From Orobanche coerulescens (lineage: Eukaryota; Streptophyta; Magnoliopsida; Lamiales; Orobanchaceae): 64,000 bases of DNA. The notes beneath the pieces were generated by a model, which searched no databases, was not told the origin of the DNA, and saw nothing but the letters and a program-made list of their open reading frames with translations. The translations under genes and the position numbers were made by a program. Positions 1-10,917 of this stretch are shown one piece after another (positions within the stretch are counted from its first letter, which is position 1; each line of letters begins with the position of its first letter). The stretch lies in contig CM065819.1 in assembly GCA_033398695.1 (NCBI GenBank), positions 1,537,501 through 1,601,500 on the forward strand. The letters are read 5' to 3'.

Positions 1-259
1 AAATCTACTCTCGGTGACCTTTGGGTCACCCGGTGTCAAGCAGCACCAGTGTTGAACCGCTATGGACAAAGTAAATTCTTCTCATATTGGCGCTGTGAGC
101 GTACCTTTTCCTTTCAGGATAAAGAAAGCTGCAACGGACAACAAGGAAAATCAAGATTTAGATGTGTCTCATAAAGTGCAAATCCATATACCATCAAGCG
201 ATGCAATTAAGCGGATTTTGAGCGACGAGGTTGAAGAAGTATTCTTGATTGATGAGATC
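1..259 (+). pseudogene. Gag 3' fragment of Athila-like copy A
   Basis: This segment matches the Gag of copy B from about position 13586 to 13855. From about position 90 onward it is nearly identical and includes the PFPFRIKKAATDNKENQDL segment. The first 90 bases carry several small indels relative to copy B, which break the frame. The reading frame is cut at 259 by insertion of the chromovirus; the last five bases (AGATC, 255-259) are its target duplication. The Gag tail of copy A resumes at 9145. Confidence 0.85.
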
Positions 260-2291
260 TGTAATATCCAGTATTTTTCTTTCCCTTGTATTTTCATTTT
301 TGGTATATTTCTCGGTCATAGTGACCCTCGTGTATCTTTCAGTATGTCCTTCCTGTCAACTGTGAACTGTACTCTCGTTATTGTTCATTGTTTCAACTTT
401 CCTCATATGAGTTCGACTTTGTTAGATCACCATTAATTTTTGGTGACTCCAAAAATTCTAAATCTTTGCAATATTATAGAAAATCGAGTTAGCTTTCCAA
501 TGGTTTAAACGGTGAGTCAATCGGGGTCCGGACGAGAGAATTATGGTCGTTTCAGTTTTTGGCCGATCACTGCCGACCGGACCCGACCGTGTCGGCCGAC
601 ACGGCCCGTGCCGTACTCGTCCGGAAATGCAATAGTTTCTGCCGACCGAACTCGGCCGTGTCATCCGACACGGCCCGTGCCGTACTCTTCCGGATAAGCG
701 AAGCGATCGCCAGACGCCGACCGTGTCCCGAGGACACGGTCGAGTCGTCTTGAAGTCGGCTTCGACGAGTCAGCATCGGAGGGCCCTACGCGCCGCGACC
801 GTGTCAGCGGGACACGTTCGAGTCCTGTCGGCCAAGCGTGCAACACGGCCGTGCCCGGCCGGCGCAGGCCGTGTCCGGCAGGCGATCAACCCATATAAAA
901 GGCCTATGAGGCGTTTTTCTTGCCATTTTCACCTTCTTCCTCTCCTCTTCCGCGGTGGGCGTGTTCTAAGCTTGAAGCCATGTTGTTTAACAACATATCC
1001 ATGGAGTTCTTGAGGTTATATCATCAATAATCCGTCCGATATCATCCCTTGATCCAGCGAATCAAGGTTAGATCCTTAGAACCCTACTTTTGGTAAAATT
1101 GGGGGTTTTCGTGTTTTTGTCCGATTCGTTCCGTTTTATTGATTAATTCATGATGAATATGATTAATCTTGTTGGTATTCTTAGTTTCCCTACGGATTCA
1201 TGGTATATTTCGTGATTTTTACGGAATCGAGAGGGTTTGGTTGTGGCCCGCCCTCGTTGTTGTTTATATACGAATATACATGAATCGTAGCCGGGTTTTC
1301 GGGTGTATTCCAATTCCATATTCATTTAGAAATGGTTGTGATTGTATTCTTCGAATCGTTAGGTTCGGTTTCATTGGTTCCTAGCGTTCGTCGGTGACTT
1401 TCCTTTCCGTTCGTTGCGTCGTCAATAATTCAAGGCCATTATTTTTGTTAACCTTTATGCTTAACGTGAAATGGTTATGTATATTGTGTGTGATTTGCTC
1501 ACCTCGGGTGGGTCCGACGGGATCACGGAGGGAATCTATGGCTTCGTCCTAGATTCATGAGTTTGATTCGCTTCTTGACTCGGGAGGGTCCTTAGAGGCC
1601 TCGAGTGGGATTCGTGGCTTCGTCCGGTCTAGGTGACGTGTGGTGCTTGACTTGTTTTATGAATGTGGCCAGCTCGGGAGGGTCCTTAGAGGCCTCGAGT
1701 GGGATTCGTGGCTTCGTCCGGTCTAGGCAAATTAATTGTATTTATTTATTTAGGAAAAGACATGTCTTGTTTTGGTTTTCGAAATGATATTGGTGCATGT
1801 ACTATGAAATGTGTAAGCGATTGGTTTGCCTTGATTACTTGTACTAGCGTAATTGCTAACCCCTCTGGGGACCCGTTTTGGGGAAATTCTTGTTATGGAT
1901 TTCGGGTTATGATTATCCGGACGGCGGGCACACAGACGATCTGAGGATGTTGGCCAGGGTCGTTGACATGTGCATTTGGGTCTTTCTATTTCTTTCATCC
2001 ACTTCGATTTGGTTGTTTTCTATATTTATAAACTGATAGACTGTACTCGCGAGTACTTAGGCTTTTCAAATTCAAACCCCGTGTTGTACTACTTTTAAAT
2101 TGCTACATTGTTGGTTGATGATCATTTCGCCGGTTGCTCCGGGCGTAATTTTTTTTATTTCTTATAATTAAACGCGTGTCCTCGCTAACCGGGATGGTTA
2201 GTCGAGTGGAGTTTTCTTGTTTGTATCCTGGTGGTTCCCATGTGGGGGTCCACGGCGCTGTAATATACTCTGAATATCTTGGGGTGTTACA
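260..2291 (+). repeat. 5' LTR of chromovirus 1
   Basis: A 2,032-bp direct repeat of 7116-9139. It holds a GC-rich palindrome array (about 560-888), a TATA box (894-900), and a GT donor-like site AAG|GTTAGA at 1066/1067. It also has a repeated segment with GAGGCCTCGAGTGGGATTCG cores at about 1586-1630 and 1679-1725, and a 33-bp terminal hairpin (2259-2291). Compared with the 3' LTR, this copy has lost the GC donor (GGCCATT instead of GGCAAGT near 1434) and the acceptor AG (CGG instead of CAG near 1905). Confidence 0.95.
555..900 (+). promoter_or_regulatory. U3 palindrome array and TATA box, chromovirus 1 5' LTR
   Basis: GC-rich dyads are repeated here, such as GTGTCGGCCGACAC and the CCGTGTC...GACACGG pair at 721-739. 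They are followed at once by CCATATAAAAGG with TATAAAA at 894-900. The 3' LTR carries the same block at about 7430-7749. Placement just upstream of the TATA box suggests binding sites in the element's promoter. No binding factor can be named from the sequence. Confidence 0.65.
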
Positions 2292-2295
2292 GAAA

Positions 2296-2312
2296 TGGTA
2301 TCGGAGCTCTAG
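2296..2312 (+). other. Primer binding site (initiator Met-tRNA) with adjacent hairpin
   Basis: TGGTATCGGAGC starts four bases after the LTR end and matches, with one change, the TGGTATCAGAGC complement of the plant initiator Met-tRNA 3' end. The next segment, 2309-2328, is a perfect hairpin with CTAGGT / ACCTAG arms. Equivalent hairpins follow the PBS of the other chromovirus-type elements here. Confidence 0.9.
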
Positions 2313-2525
2313 GTTTATGGATACCTAGGCTTGTTGGTTATTTGGGTCTAGTCGTATTTGTTTTGCACATTGTCACACCGCTGCCAGCATCCCAGTACTT
2401 CCAGTGCTCGTAAGTTTTCTTATTCGGCTCTTTTGTTTCTTGCATTGTATTTCCACTTTTGGATCGTAGTTGCTTTTCCTCCCTTACTCATCATCGATAT
2501 ACTTCTGTTATCTCTCAACTTCAGC

Positions 2526-5500
2526 ATGGATGCCGGAGGAAACCGTGGTCGTGGTCGTGGTCGTGGACGCGGCCGAGGACGTGGGGCAGCCGGTGGGGCA
2601 GCCACGTCACATTCTTCGGGAGCCGGCGATGCGGTGACCGTCACGATCATGCTTCTTCTCGAGCGCGCCGATCTTGGTATTGCGGGCATTATGCGGCAAA
2701 TGGTTAACCAGATGGCGGCTATAGCTCAGTGGTCGAACACCGATCGTGTCCATGCTAATCGGGCGGAACGGATCGTTGGCTTCAGGATGTCATCAAGATG
2801 CATCCTCCCGTTCGGGAGCTTCGGACCCGATCGGGTGGGAAGGGTGGATCAAGGAAATATCTAAAGTATTCACTGCTACCAAGCGCCCAGGGACCGTAAG
2901 GTCCCTATTTCTCAATACTTTCTCACGGGAGATGCTACAGATTGGTGGGAGGCCGTTGGTCCCAAAGATCATGTTGCTTCGTGGGCCGAGTTTCAGGAGT
3001 TGATGGAGACCGAGTATTGTCCATGGCCGGTCAGACAAGCTCGAGTGCATGCTTTCTTTGATGCTCAACCACGGGATATCCCCGTATCCCAAGCTATTGC
3101 CGATTTTAATAAGGAGTTGGGTTATGTGAAGACCCAAGTTGTTGAAGAGAGCGACAAGATTTTCATTTTCCAGGAGAATGAAACTGTCCATTCGGGACTA
3201 TATGTCGGGGCTCGTCTGTACTACCTTGAAGGATTATCAGAGTCGAGCTCTTGCTTATGATATGTCGGTGACCGCTAGCGATTTGTCTCGCGAGAGCAAG
3301 AAGCAGAAGTCGGTCGGAAATTTTTCTGGTCCCAAGAGTGGAGGCCAGCAGAAATCTCAGGCTGCAAATATTTCTACGGGCGGTTCGGCTCGTTTTTCTG
3401 GGAGCTTTCAGAGTGCCTCCGGAACCGTCGTCCGGGACCCCAGATGCTTTAACTGTGGCAAGCCAGGCCACGTGAACCGGGATTGTCTTCGTCCACCTTT
3501 GACTTGTCATACTTGTGGTCAGTCGGGCCACAAAGCTTCTTTTTGCGAGAAGCTCAGACAGTTTCGCGGTGCCCGTTCTTCTCACCCAGCACCTATGGAG
3601 CCGAGCGTGAACCAGGGCTCATTTGCTCCGCCGCCTCCACCGAGTGCCGGCCGAGGTAGGGGTCGGGGTCAGCCCGCTAGGGAGGAGCATCCAGTGTCGG
3701 CTCTGCCCAGCCGCGTATCTACGAGATGAGGAGGACCGATGATCCAGCAGCTACTGTGGCGACAGGTACCGTTCATATCCATTCCCATCCTGTCAGTGTA
3801 CTTTTTGATTCGGGTGCTACGCATTCATTCATTTCTCTAGAGTGTGTACGCCGTTTGAGTCTCGACTGCTTGTCACCTTGCGAGCCTTTCATCGTTAAAC
3901 TTCCTAGCGGTGATAGAATTGTCGGTGATCGAGAAGTCCGGGACTGTTCTGTGATTATTTGTGAGAGGGCTTGGCTCTCTAATCTTATTGTTGTGAGTAT
4001 CGAGGCGAGGATTTAATTCTCGGAATGATTGGCTCGAACGGCATGGTGCAATCATGAACTACCGCACGAGGATCATTACCATGTTAGCCGAGGACGGCAT
4101 CAACACTCTTTTCGCGGGCGAAAGAGAAACCAGTTTGTTATTAACGCCTTGAAGGCGGTGAAACTCCTGAAAAGGGTGTACTTGGTTATTGGTGCTACGC
4201 CTTGAAGGCGGAGAATGGTGGAGTCGATCTTTCATCGATTCCGGTCGTTAGTGAGTTTCTGATGTATTTCTGACGAGTTGCCGGATTGCCACCGGATCGT
4301 GAGGTTGAGTTTGCTATAGAGTTAGAGCCGGGTGCGGCTCGATTTCAAGGCGCCGTATCGCATGGCACCTTCGGAGATGTCAGAGTTGAAGAAACAGTTG
4401 AGTGAACTTCTTGAGTCGGGGTATGTTCGACCGAGCGCCTCGCCATGGGGCGCACCGGTCTTGTTTGTGCGTAAGAAGGATGGTTCACTACGTTTGTGTA
4501 TCGACTATCGTGAACTGAACAAGGTGACCATCAAGAACAAGTATCCTTTGCCGAGGATTGACGACTTGTTCGATCAGTTGCGAGAGCGGCGGTATTCTCA
4601 AAGATTGATTTGAGATCGGGGTACTATCGGCTCGGTGAGGGAGTCCGACGTGCAGCAGCCTTTTCGGACGAGATACGGACATTATGAGTTTGTAGTTATG
4701 CCTTCGGGTTAACTAACGCGGCGGTGATCATGCAATTGATGAACAAAGTCTTTATCGAGTATTTGGATAAGTGTGTCGTCGTCTTCATTGACGATATTCT
4801 TATTTATTCGAGGAATGAGGAAGAGCATGCCCATCATTTGCGGGAAGTGTTAGACATTTTGAGGACCGAGCAACTCTATGCGAAGTTCTCGAAATGTGAG
4901 TTCTGGCTGAAAGAAGTGATGTTTTTGGGCCACGTGATTTCGGTAGGGAGTTCGAGTGGATCCGCGAAAATTGAGGCGGTGTTGGATTGGGCATCGCCCA
5001 CAAATGTGAAGGAGGTCCGTAGTTTCTTGGGTTTGGTGGCTACTACCGTAGGTTCGCCGAGGGTTTCAAAACTAGCTCGACCACTTACTGATTGCTCGAG
5101 AAATCCGAGAAGTTAAATGCGGACCGATGAGAGGCGATCGAGTTTTGAGGAGTCAAGAAGCGTTTGACTTCAGCCCGGTTTTGGCATTGCCATGTGGCAA
5201 CGAGGGTTTCGCCGTTTTTAGCGATGCTTGGGTCGTGGTCTTGGGTGCGTATTGATGCGGACGGCAAGACCATTGCCTATGCGTCGAGACGATTGAGGCC
5301 GTATGAGCTTAACTACCCTACTCACGATTTGGAGTTAGCGGCGGTTGTCTTTGCACTCAAGATTTGGCGTCACTATCTTTTCGGCTCTGCATGTCGATTT
5401 TTACCGATCATAAAAGTCTGAAATACATATTTACTCGGCGAGAGTTGAATATGAGGCGGAGGAGGTGGTTAGAGTTGATTAAGGATTATGACCTCGAAAT

Positions 5501-7080
5501 CCTTTATCATCCTGTAAGGCGAATGTCGTGGCCGACGCCTTGAGTCGAAACCGATTGCGTTGCAACGCTTGAGGTCCTTACGCCCCGCCCGAGCTTCGGA
5601 GGGCTTTGATCGAGTTAGATGTTGAGGTTTCTTTGCTGGATCTGCGGGCAACTTTGTACCTTAGAAATTTCCGTCTTTGATCGATGAAATTAAATTGAAG
5701 CAATTAGAGGATCCGATGATTACTCAAATCCGAGAGAACGTTCTTAAAGGAAAGTCTCCGGGTTTGTGATTCACGAGGATAGTGTTTTGAGATTCAGTCG
5801 GCTTGTGTGTGCGAACGATCCGAGTTGCGACAGCAGTATTTTGCGTGAGGCCCATTCCACACCCTATTCCGTTCATCCTGGTTCGAGTAAGATGTACAAG
5901 GACACGAGGAGGAACTTCGTGGAATGATATGAAGGAGGAGGTCGCCAGTTTGTAGCGAGATGTTTGACTTGTCGCCAGGTCAAAATCGAGCATCGACCAT
6001 TGGAGTTATTGCAGTCACTTCCGTTCTGAATGGAAATGGGAAGATATATCGATGGATTTCATTACGAGTTTGCCGAGATCGAGATCGGGCATGAATATGG
6101 TTTGGGTGATTGTTGATCGTCGACCAAGTCGGCACATTTTCGGGCATCAAGGACACTTGGGGCCGGAGAAATCGCTCGTGTGTTTATCGCAGATTGTGAG
6201 ACTTCACGGTACTCAAAGTCTATTGTTTCGGATCGTGATGGCCGTTTTGTATCGCACTTTTGGCGGGCGATGCATAAGGCGTTAGGTACCCGCTTGCATT
6301 TGAGTACCTCTTTTCATCCCGCCGATGGGATACGGAACGCACTATCCGGACATTCGAGGACATGTTGCGTGCTTGTGCCCTCGATTGGAGTAGCGACTGG
6401 GAGGAGCATTTGCCATTGATCGAATTCACGTACAACAATAGTTGGCACGTGTCGATTCGGATGGCACCATATGAGGCACTTTATGGGCGACGATGTCGAT
6501 CGCCGATTTGTTGGAATGAGGCGTCCGATTTAGTCGGGACCGAGCCGGATGTCGTTTTAGAGACGAGGCGGAAGATAGAATTAATTCGAGAACGGATGTT
6601 GACGGCCCAGAGTCGGCGTGTCATATGCCGATGTCCGTCGTCGACCTTTAGAATTCGAGGTGGGAGACCACGTCTTGCTGAAGGTGTCGCCAACGAGAGG
6701 AGTTTTCCGTTTCGGGAAGAAGGGGAAGCTGAGTCCGAGATTTATTGGACCCTTCGATATTCTCGAGCGAGTCGGTGGGTTAGCATACCGTTTGGCGTTA
6801 CCTCCGGCCATGAGTACTGTTCATAGCGTTTTACATGTTTCCCAGCTGAGGAAATATGTTCGGATCCTAGTCACGTCATCGATTATGGCGAGATTGATAT
6901 TGTGAAGATATTACTTTCGAGGAGCGCCCTTTGAAGATTTTGGAGCATCGTGAGAAACGACTGAGGCATAAGACCATCCCTTTGGTCAAAGTGCAGTGGT
7001 CGAGACACGGTGTCGAGGAGGCAACTTGGGAAACCGAGGATAGCATGCGTGCTAGGTACCCGGAGTTGTTTGTTTCTTAA
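2526..7080 (+). pseudogene. gag-pol of chromovirus 1, many frameshifts
   Basis: Gag starts at the ATG at 2526 with an RGRGRG-rich N-terminus. Two CCHC knuckles follow (CFNCGKPGHVNRDC and CHTCGQSGHKASFC, about 3445-3550). Protease is shown by [10 protein letters not shown] (about 3800), and RT by the [16 protein letters not shown] and [19 protein letters not shown] segments (4440-4560) and the FIDD catalytic motif (about 4785). RNase H covers about 5100-5450, the integrase core about 6050-6450, and the GPF/Y-type segment and chromodomain end at 6660-7080 (stop 7078-7080). Intact frames are only about 100-200 codons long, separated by small deletions at roughly 2860, 3250, 4015, 4325, 4613, 4710, 5116, 5420, 5650-6050 and 6290. 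The product cannot be functional as read. The close match between the LTRs makes the density of breaks odd. Confidence 0.92.
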
Positions 7081-7115
7081 GTTTCGGGACGATACTTATT
7101 TTTAGAGGGGTAGAA
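7081..7115 (+). other. Pre-PPT hairpin and polypurine tract, chromovirus 1
   Basis: GTTTCGGGACGATAC follows the pol stop directly. It is the family hairpin GTTTCG-GGA-CGAAAC with one arm base changed. It is followed by the purine-rich AGAGGGGTAGAA that abuts the 3' LTR at 7116. This tract is expected to prime plus-strand DNA synthesis. Confidence 0.85.
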
Positions 7116-9139
7116 TGTAATATCCAGTATTGTTCTTTCCCTTGTATTTTCATTTTTGGTATTTTTCTCGGTCTTAGTGACCCTCGTGTATCTTTCGGTA
7201 TGTCCTTCCTGTCAACTGTGAACTGTACTCTCGTTATTGTTCATTGTTTCAACTTTCCTCATATGAGTTCGACTTTGTTAGATCACCATTAATTTTTGGT
7301 GACTCCAAAAATTCTAAATCTTTGCAATATTATAGAAAATCGAGTTAGCTTTCCAATGGTTCTAAAGGTGAGTCAATCGGAGTACGGACGAGAGAGTTAT
7401 GGTCGTTTGATTTTGGGCGATCACCGGCCGACCCGACCGTGTCGGCCGACACGGCCCGTGCCGTACTCGTCCGGAAATGCAATAGTTTCGCCGACCGAAC
7501 TCGGCCGTGTCATCCGACACGGCCCGTGCCGTACTCTTCCGGATAAGCCGGAGCGATCGCCGCACGCCCGACCGTGTCCCAGACACGGTCGAGTCGTGCC
7601 GAGTCGCCGTCGGACGAAGTCATCGCGGAGGGCCCTACGCGCCGCGACCGTGTCAAGCGGGACACGGTCGAGTCCTGTCGGCCAATCAGGTAACACGACC
7701 GTGCCGACCGGCACGGGCCGTGTCCGGCAGGCGATCAACCCATATAAAAGGCCCCGCAGACGTTTTCTTGCCATTTTTCACCTTCTTCCTCTCCACTTCC
7801 GCACTGGGCGTGTTCTAAGCTTGAAGCCATGTTGTTTAACAACATATCCATGGAGTTCTTGAGGTTATATCATCAATAATCCGTCCGATATCATCCCTTG
7901 ATCCAAATAATCAAGGTTAGATCCTTAGAACCCTACTTTTGGTAAAATTGGGGGTTTTCGTGTTTTTGTCCGATTCGTTCCGTTTTGTTGATTAATTCAT
8001 GATGAATATGATTAATCTTGTTGGTATTCTTAGTTTCCCTACGGATTCATGGTATATTTCGTGATTTTTACGGAATCGAGAGGGTTTGGTTGTGGCCCGC
8101 CCTCGTTGTTGTTTATATACGAATATACATGAATCGTAGGCGGGTTTTCGGTGTATTCCAATTCCATATTCATATAGAAATGGTTGTGATTGTATTCTTG
8201 AATCGTTAGGTTCGGTTTCATTGGTTCCTAGCGTTCGTCGGTGACTTTCCTTTCCGTTCGTTGCGTCGTCAATAATTCAAGGCAAGTATTTTCGAAACCT
8301 TTATGCTTAACGTGAAATGGTAATGTATATTGTGTGTGATTTGCTCACCTCGGGAGGGTCCGACGGGATCACGGAGGGAATCTATGGCTTCGTCCTAGAT
8401 TCATGAGTTTGATTCGCTAGCCAGCTCGGGAGGGTCCTTAGAGGCCTCGAGTGGGATTCGTGGCTTCGTCCCGGTCCTAGGTGACGTGTGGTGCTTGACT
8501 TGTTTTATGAAAGTGGCCACTTGGGAGGGTCCTTAGAGGCCTCGAGTGGGATTCGTGGCTTCGTCCGGTCCTAGGCAAATTAATTGTACTATTTATTTCC
8601 TAAAAGACATGTCTTGTTTTGGTTTTCGAAATGATATTGGTGCATGTACTATGAAATGTGTAAGCGATTGGTTTGCCTTGATTACTTGTACTAGCGTAAT
8701 TGCTAACCCCTCTGGGGACCCGTTTTGGGGAAATTCTTGTTATGGATTTCAGGTTATGATTATCCGGACGAGCGGGCACCTGGACAGTACGAGGATGTTG
8801 GCCAGGGTCGTTGACATGTGCATTTGGGTCTTTCTATTTCTTTCATCCACTTCGATTTGGTTGTTTTCTATATTTATAAACTGATAGACTGTACTCGCGA
8901 GTACTTAGGCTTTTCAAATTCAAACCCCGTGTTGTACTACTTTTAAATTGCTACATTGTTGGTTGATGATCATTTCGCCGGTTGCTCCGGGCGTAATTTT
9001 TTTTATTTCTTATAATTAAACGTGTGTCCTCGCTAACCGGGATGGTTAGTCGAGTGGAGTTTTCTTGTTTGTAGCCTGGTGGTTCCCATGTGGGGGTCCA
9101 CGGCGCTGTAATATACTCTGAATATCTTGGGGTGTTACA
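7116..9139 (+). repeat. 3' LTR of chromovirus 1
   Basis: A 2,024-bp copy of 260-2291, beginning TGTAATATCC and ending GGGGTGTTACA. It repeats the palindrome array (about 7430-7735) and the TATA box (7743-7749). It keeps an intact GC donor (8281/8282), branch-point match (GCTAACC around 8706) and acceptor (TTTCAG ending 8752). It ends with the 33-bp hairpin at 9107-9139. Confidence 0.95.
8282..8752 (+). other. Putative GC-AG leader intron in chromovirus 1 LTR
   Basis: TTCAAG|GCAAGTATT fits the consensus of GC-type plant donors. CTAAC with its A at 8706 fits the plant branch-point consensus. TTTCAG|G ends at 8752, 46 nt downstream. Two short inverted repeats, TAGC/GCTA and CCCC/GGGG, flank the branch point. 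The inference rests on the same order recurring in every related LTR of the window; there is no transcript evidence. Confidence 0.45.
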
Positions 9140-9144
9140 AGATC

Positions 9145-9336
9145 AATAATACATATGTGCTCTATGAGATCATACCAAGACTGAACTTTTCACTATTGCA
9201 TGGTCCCTATATAAAGAGTATGAGTGTAATTAGAATTCTTTGCACTAATAGGTTGAAGTGGTGCAAAAGAACAAAAATAATGGTGTATATACTTGCTTTA
9301 AGACCTATACCAAAACCTCCTTGGTGCATTCGTTAA
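9145..9336 (+). pseudogene. Gag-fusion tail of Athila-like copy A
   Basis: This is the continuation of the fragment at 1-259 after the chromovirus insertion, 9140-9144 being the second target duplication. It matches 13852-14042 of copy B, including the last residues KPPWCIR and the stop. In Athila elements such a tail normally lies after integrase; here it is joined straight to Gag. Confidence 0.85.
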
Positions 9337-10917
9337 AAAGGGAAGGTCTAGTCGAGCCAACGACTTAAAATAAAGGCGCTAGCTGGGAGGCAATCCAGTG
9401 TTTATTTATTTTTATTTTTTTAGTTGTAGAATCAAATCGAATTTTCATTTATTTCCTTTTGTTTTTCGTAGGTAAGAGATGGTCTTGGTTGGCCAGCAAC
9501 AATGGACTTTGGATCAAGTTTGGGGAGGTCGACTATTGTGCAGAGAAAATAACATCGGGAAGCCCAGTGCCGAGAATATATCCCAGTGTGAGATTTTACA
9601 AGAAAACCTACTCTCTCTAGAAGACTAACACACCGCACTAGCCCAGTGAACTCTTTTCCTTTTCCATACTTGATTTGCGCTTTATTTACATACTGGGTTA
9701 TATATGTTGCGCTTTATTGATGTTTTTCATGACTTCGCCAAAATTGTGTTTCCCCGAACTTTAATTTTTATTTTTTAATAATTGTCCTTTAGTTAATTGT
9801 GAATAGTTGGTGAAAAGCGTAACAATATTTAGTATCATTTGCTTGTTTGGAATATTAGTTGGAATTAGCTCAATATGTGGTTTTTAGTTCCGCCTTTCTG
9901 TGAAAATTGGTTGGTTTTGTGTTAGCTTTTAATGGAATATTTATGTGAATTAGAGACATGAAAATTGCAAGACTATTAGAAAAGCCAGGAAGGAAGATTA
10001 TAATTAAAATTTCACTTGTGATTTGTACTCGGTTATATACCCTCTTCTTAAAATTTCATTGGTCGTTGAATTTTTTTGGCTTACCGCATGCAAGGAGGCT
10101 AGTTGAAAAAAAGGGGAGAGGTGTTGAGCAGCAACAGTTGCCTAATTTTGGGAGTCCTAAAATGTTGTGAAAAAAGTAACAACGAAAATAAAGTACTAAC
10201 CCATTGTTGGTGCATAGCTGCCGTCTCATACGGAAAAAAAATGTTGGTGAAAAGAGCTGCACGTTAGCAAATAACGGTGGGAAAGCTATCACCTAAAAAA
10301 AAGAGAAAAAAAAGGGGGAAATGTGTTGGTGAAAAGAGCTACACGTTAGCAAATAACGGTGTGAAAGCTATCACCTACGAAATATATTGAAGCTTGTGGA
10401 TAGTGCGTTCGCGTAAGTCCCTATCAATAAACAACCAATTGAAATAATAAGTTTGGGGAGATGACTAAAGTCCTTGTCATAAGCTGTGAATTTTTTTTAA
10501 CCATCCTTCTCTTCTTGGAACTGTTTAATAGGATTGCATTTTTATGTTTGATAATTCTATGTAATTTTCATTAATTGTTTATGCAAAAAAATGTGCTAAT
10601 TATGCAGAAGAGATGACTACTACACCACTATTTGAGTTAACGAAGGCTGAATATTTCAGGGCATGCAAATCATATTCCTACTTTTGTTATCGCCTCGATC
10701 CAACTCATTCTAAATTGCTTGAGGACAAGCAAACTTTTAAGTTTGGGGAGATTTATTGGGGAATTTGAACTTTTATTTGAAGCGATTACTTGAGCGAATT
10801 TTGGGTCGGTGAAAGAAGTTTAAAGTTTTATTGAGCGTAATTATAGGGCGAAAATTTTTCAAATCTTTCGATATTTTTATGCTTGAGGACAAGCATTGGT
10901 TTAAGTTTGGGGATATT
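9337..10917 (+). other. Non-coding 3' region of Athila-like copy A, with two hairpin/PPT units
   Basis: No gene is visible, and no env-like frame survives. The region has a two-copy repeat (about 10242-10293 and 10324-10376, cores ACGTTAGCAAATAACGGTG). It also has two hairpins, TTGCTTGAGGACAAGCAA (10715-10732) and ATGCTTGAGGACAAGCAT (10879-10896). Each hairpin is followed by AAGTTTGGGGA. The second purine tract abuts the LTR at 10918 and is the probable polypurine tract. The outer arm bases change in a paired way (TT/AA versus AT/AT). Confidence 0.8.

Larger units (their letters stand above)
260..9139 (+). mobile_element. Ty3/gypsy chromovirus 1 (Tekay-like), complete but frameshifted
   Basis: A full LTR retrotransposon of 8,880 bp. 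It begins TGTAATATCC at 260, ends GGGGTGTTACA at 9139, and is flanked by the 5-bp target duplication AGATC (255-259 and 9140-9144). The undisturbed target is visible in copy B at 13848-13858. The order is 5' LTR, Met-tRNA PBS, gag, protease, RT, RNase H, integrase with chromodomain, polypurine tract, 3' LTR. The LTRs are very similar, which implies a recent insertion, yet the coding region is broken many times. Confidence 0.95.

Noticed and set aside
458..1013. Overlapping open frames on both strands in the GC-rich part of the chromovirus 1 LTR
   Set aside because: They follow the palindrome array (RPTRPVPYSSG-like repeats), are shifted between the two LTR copies, and show no protein family.
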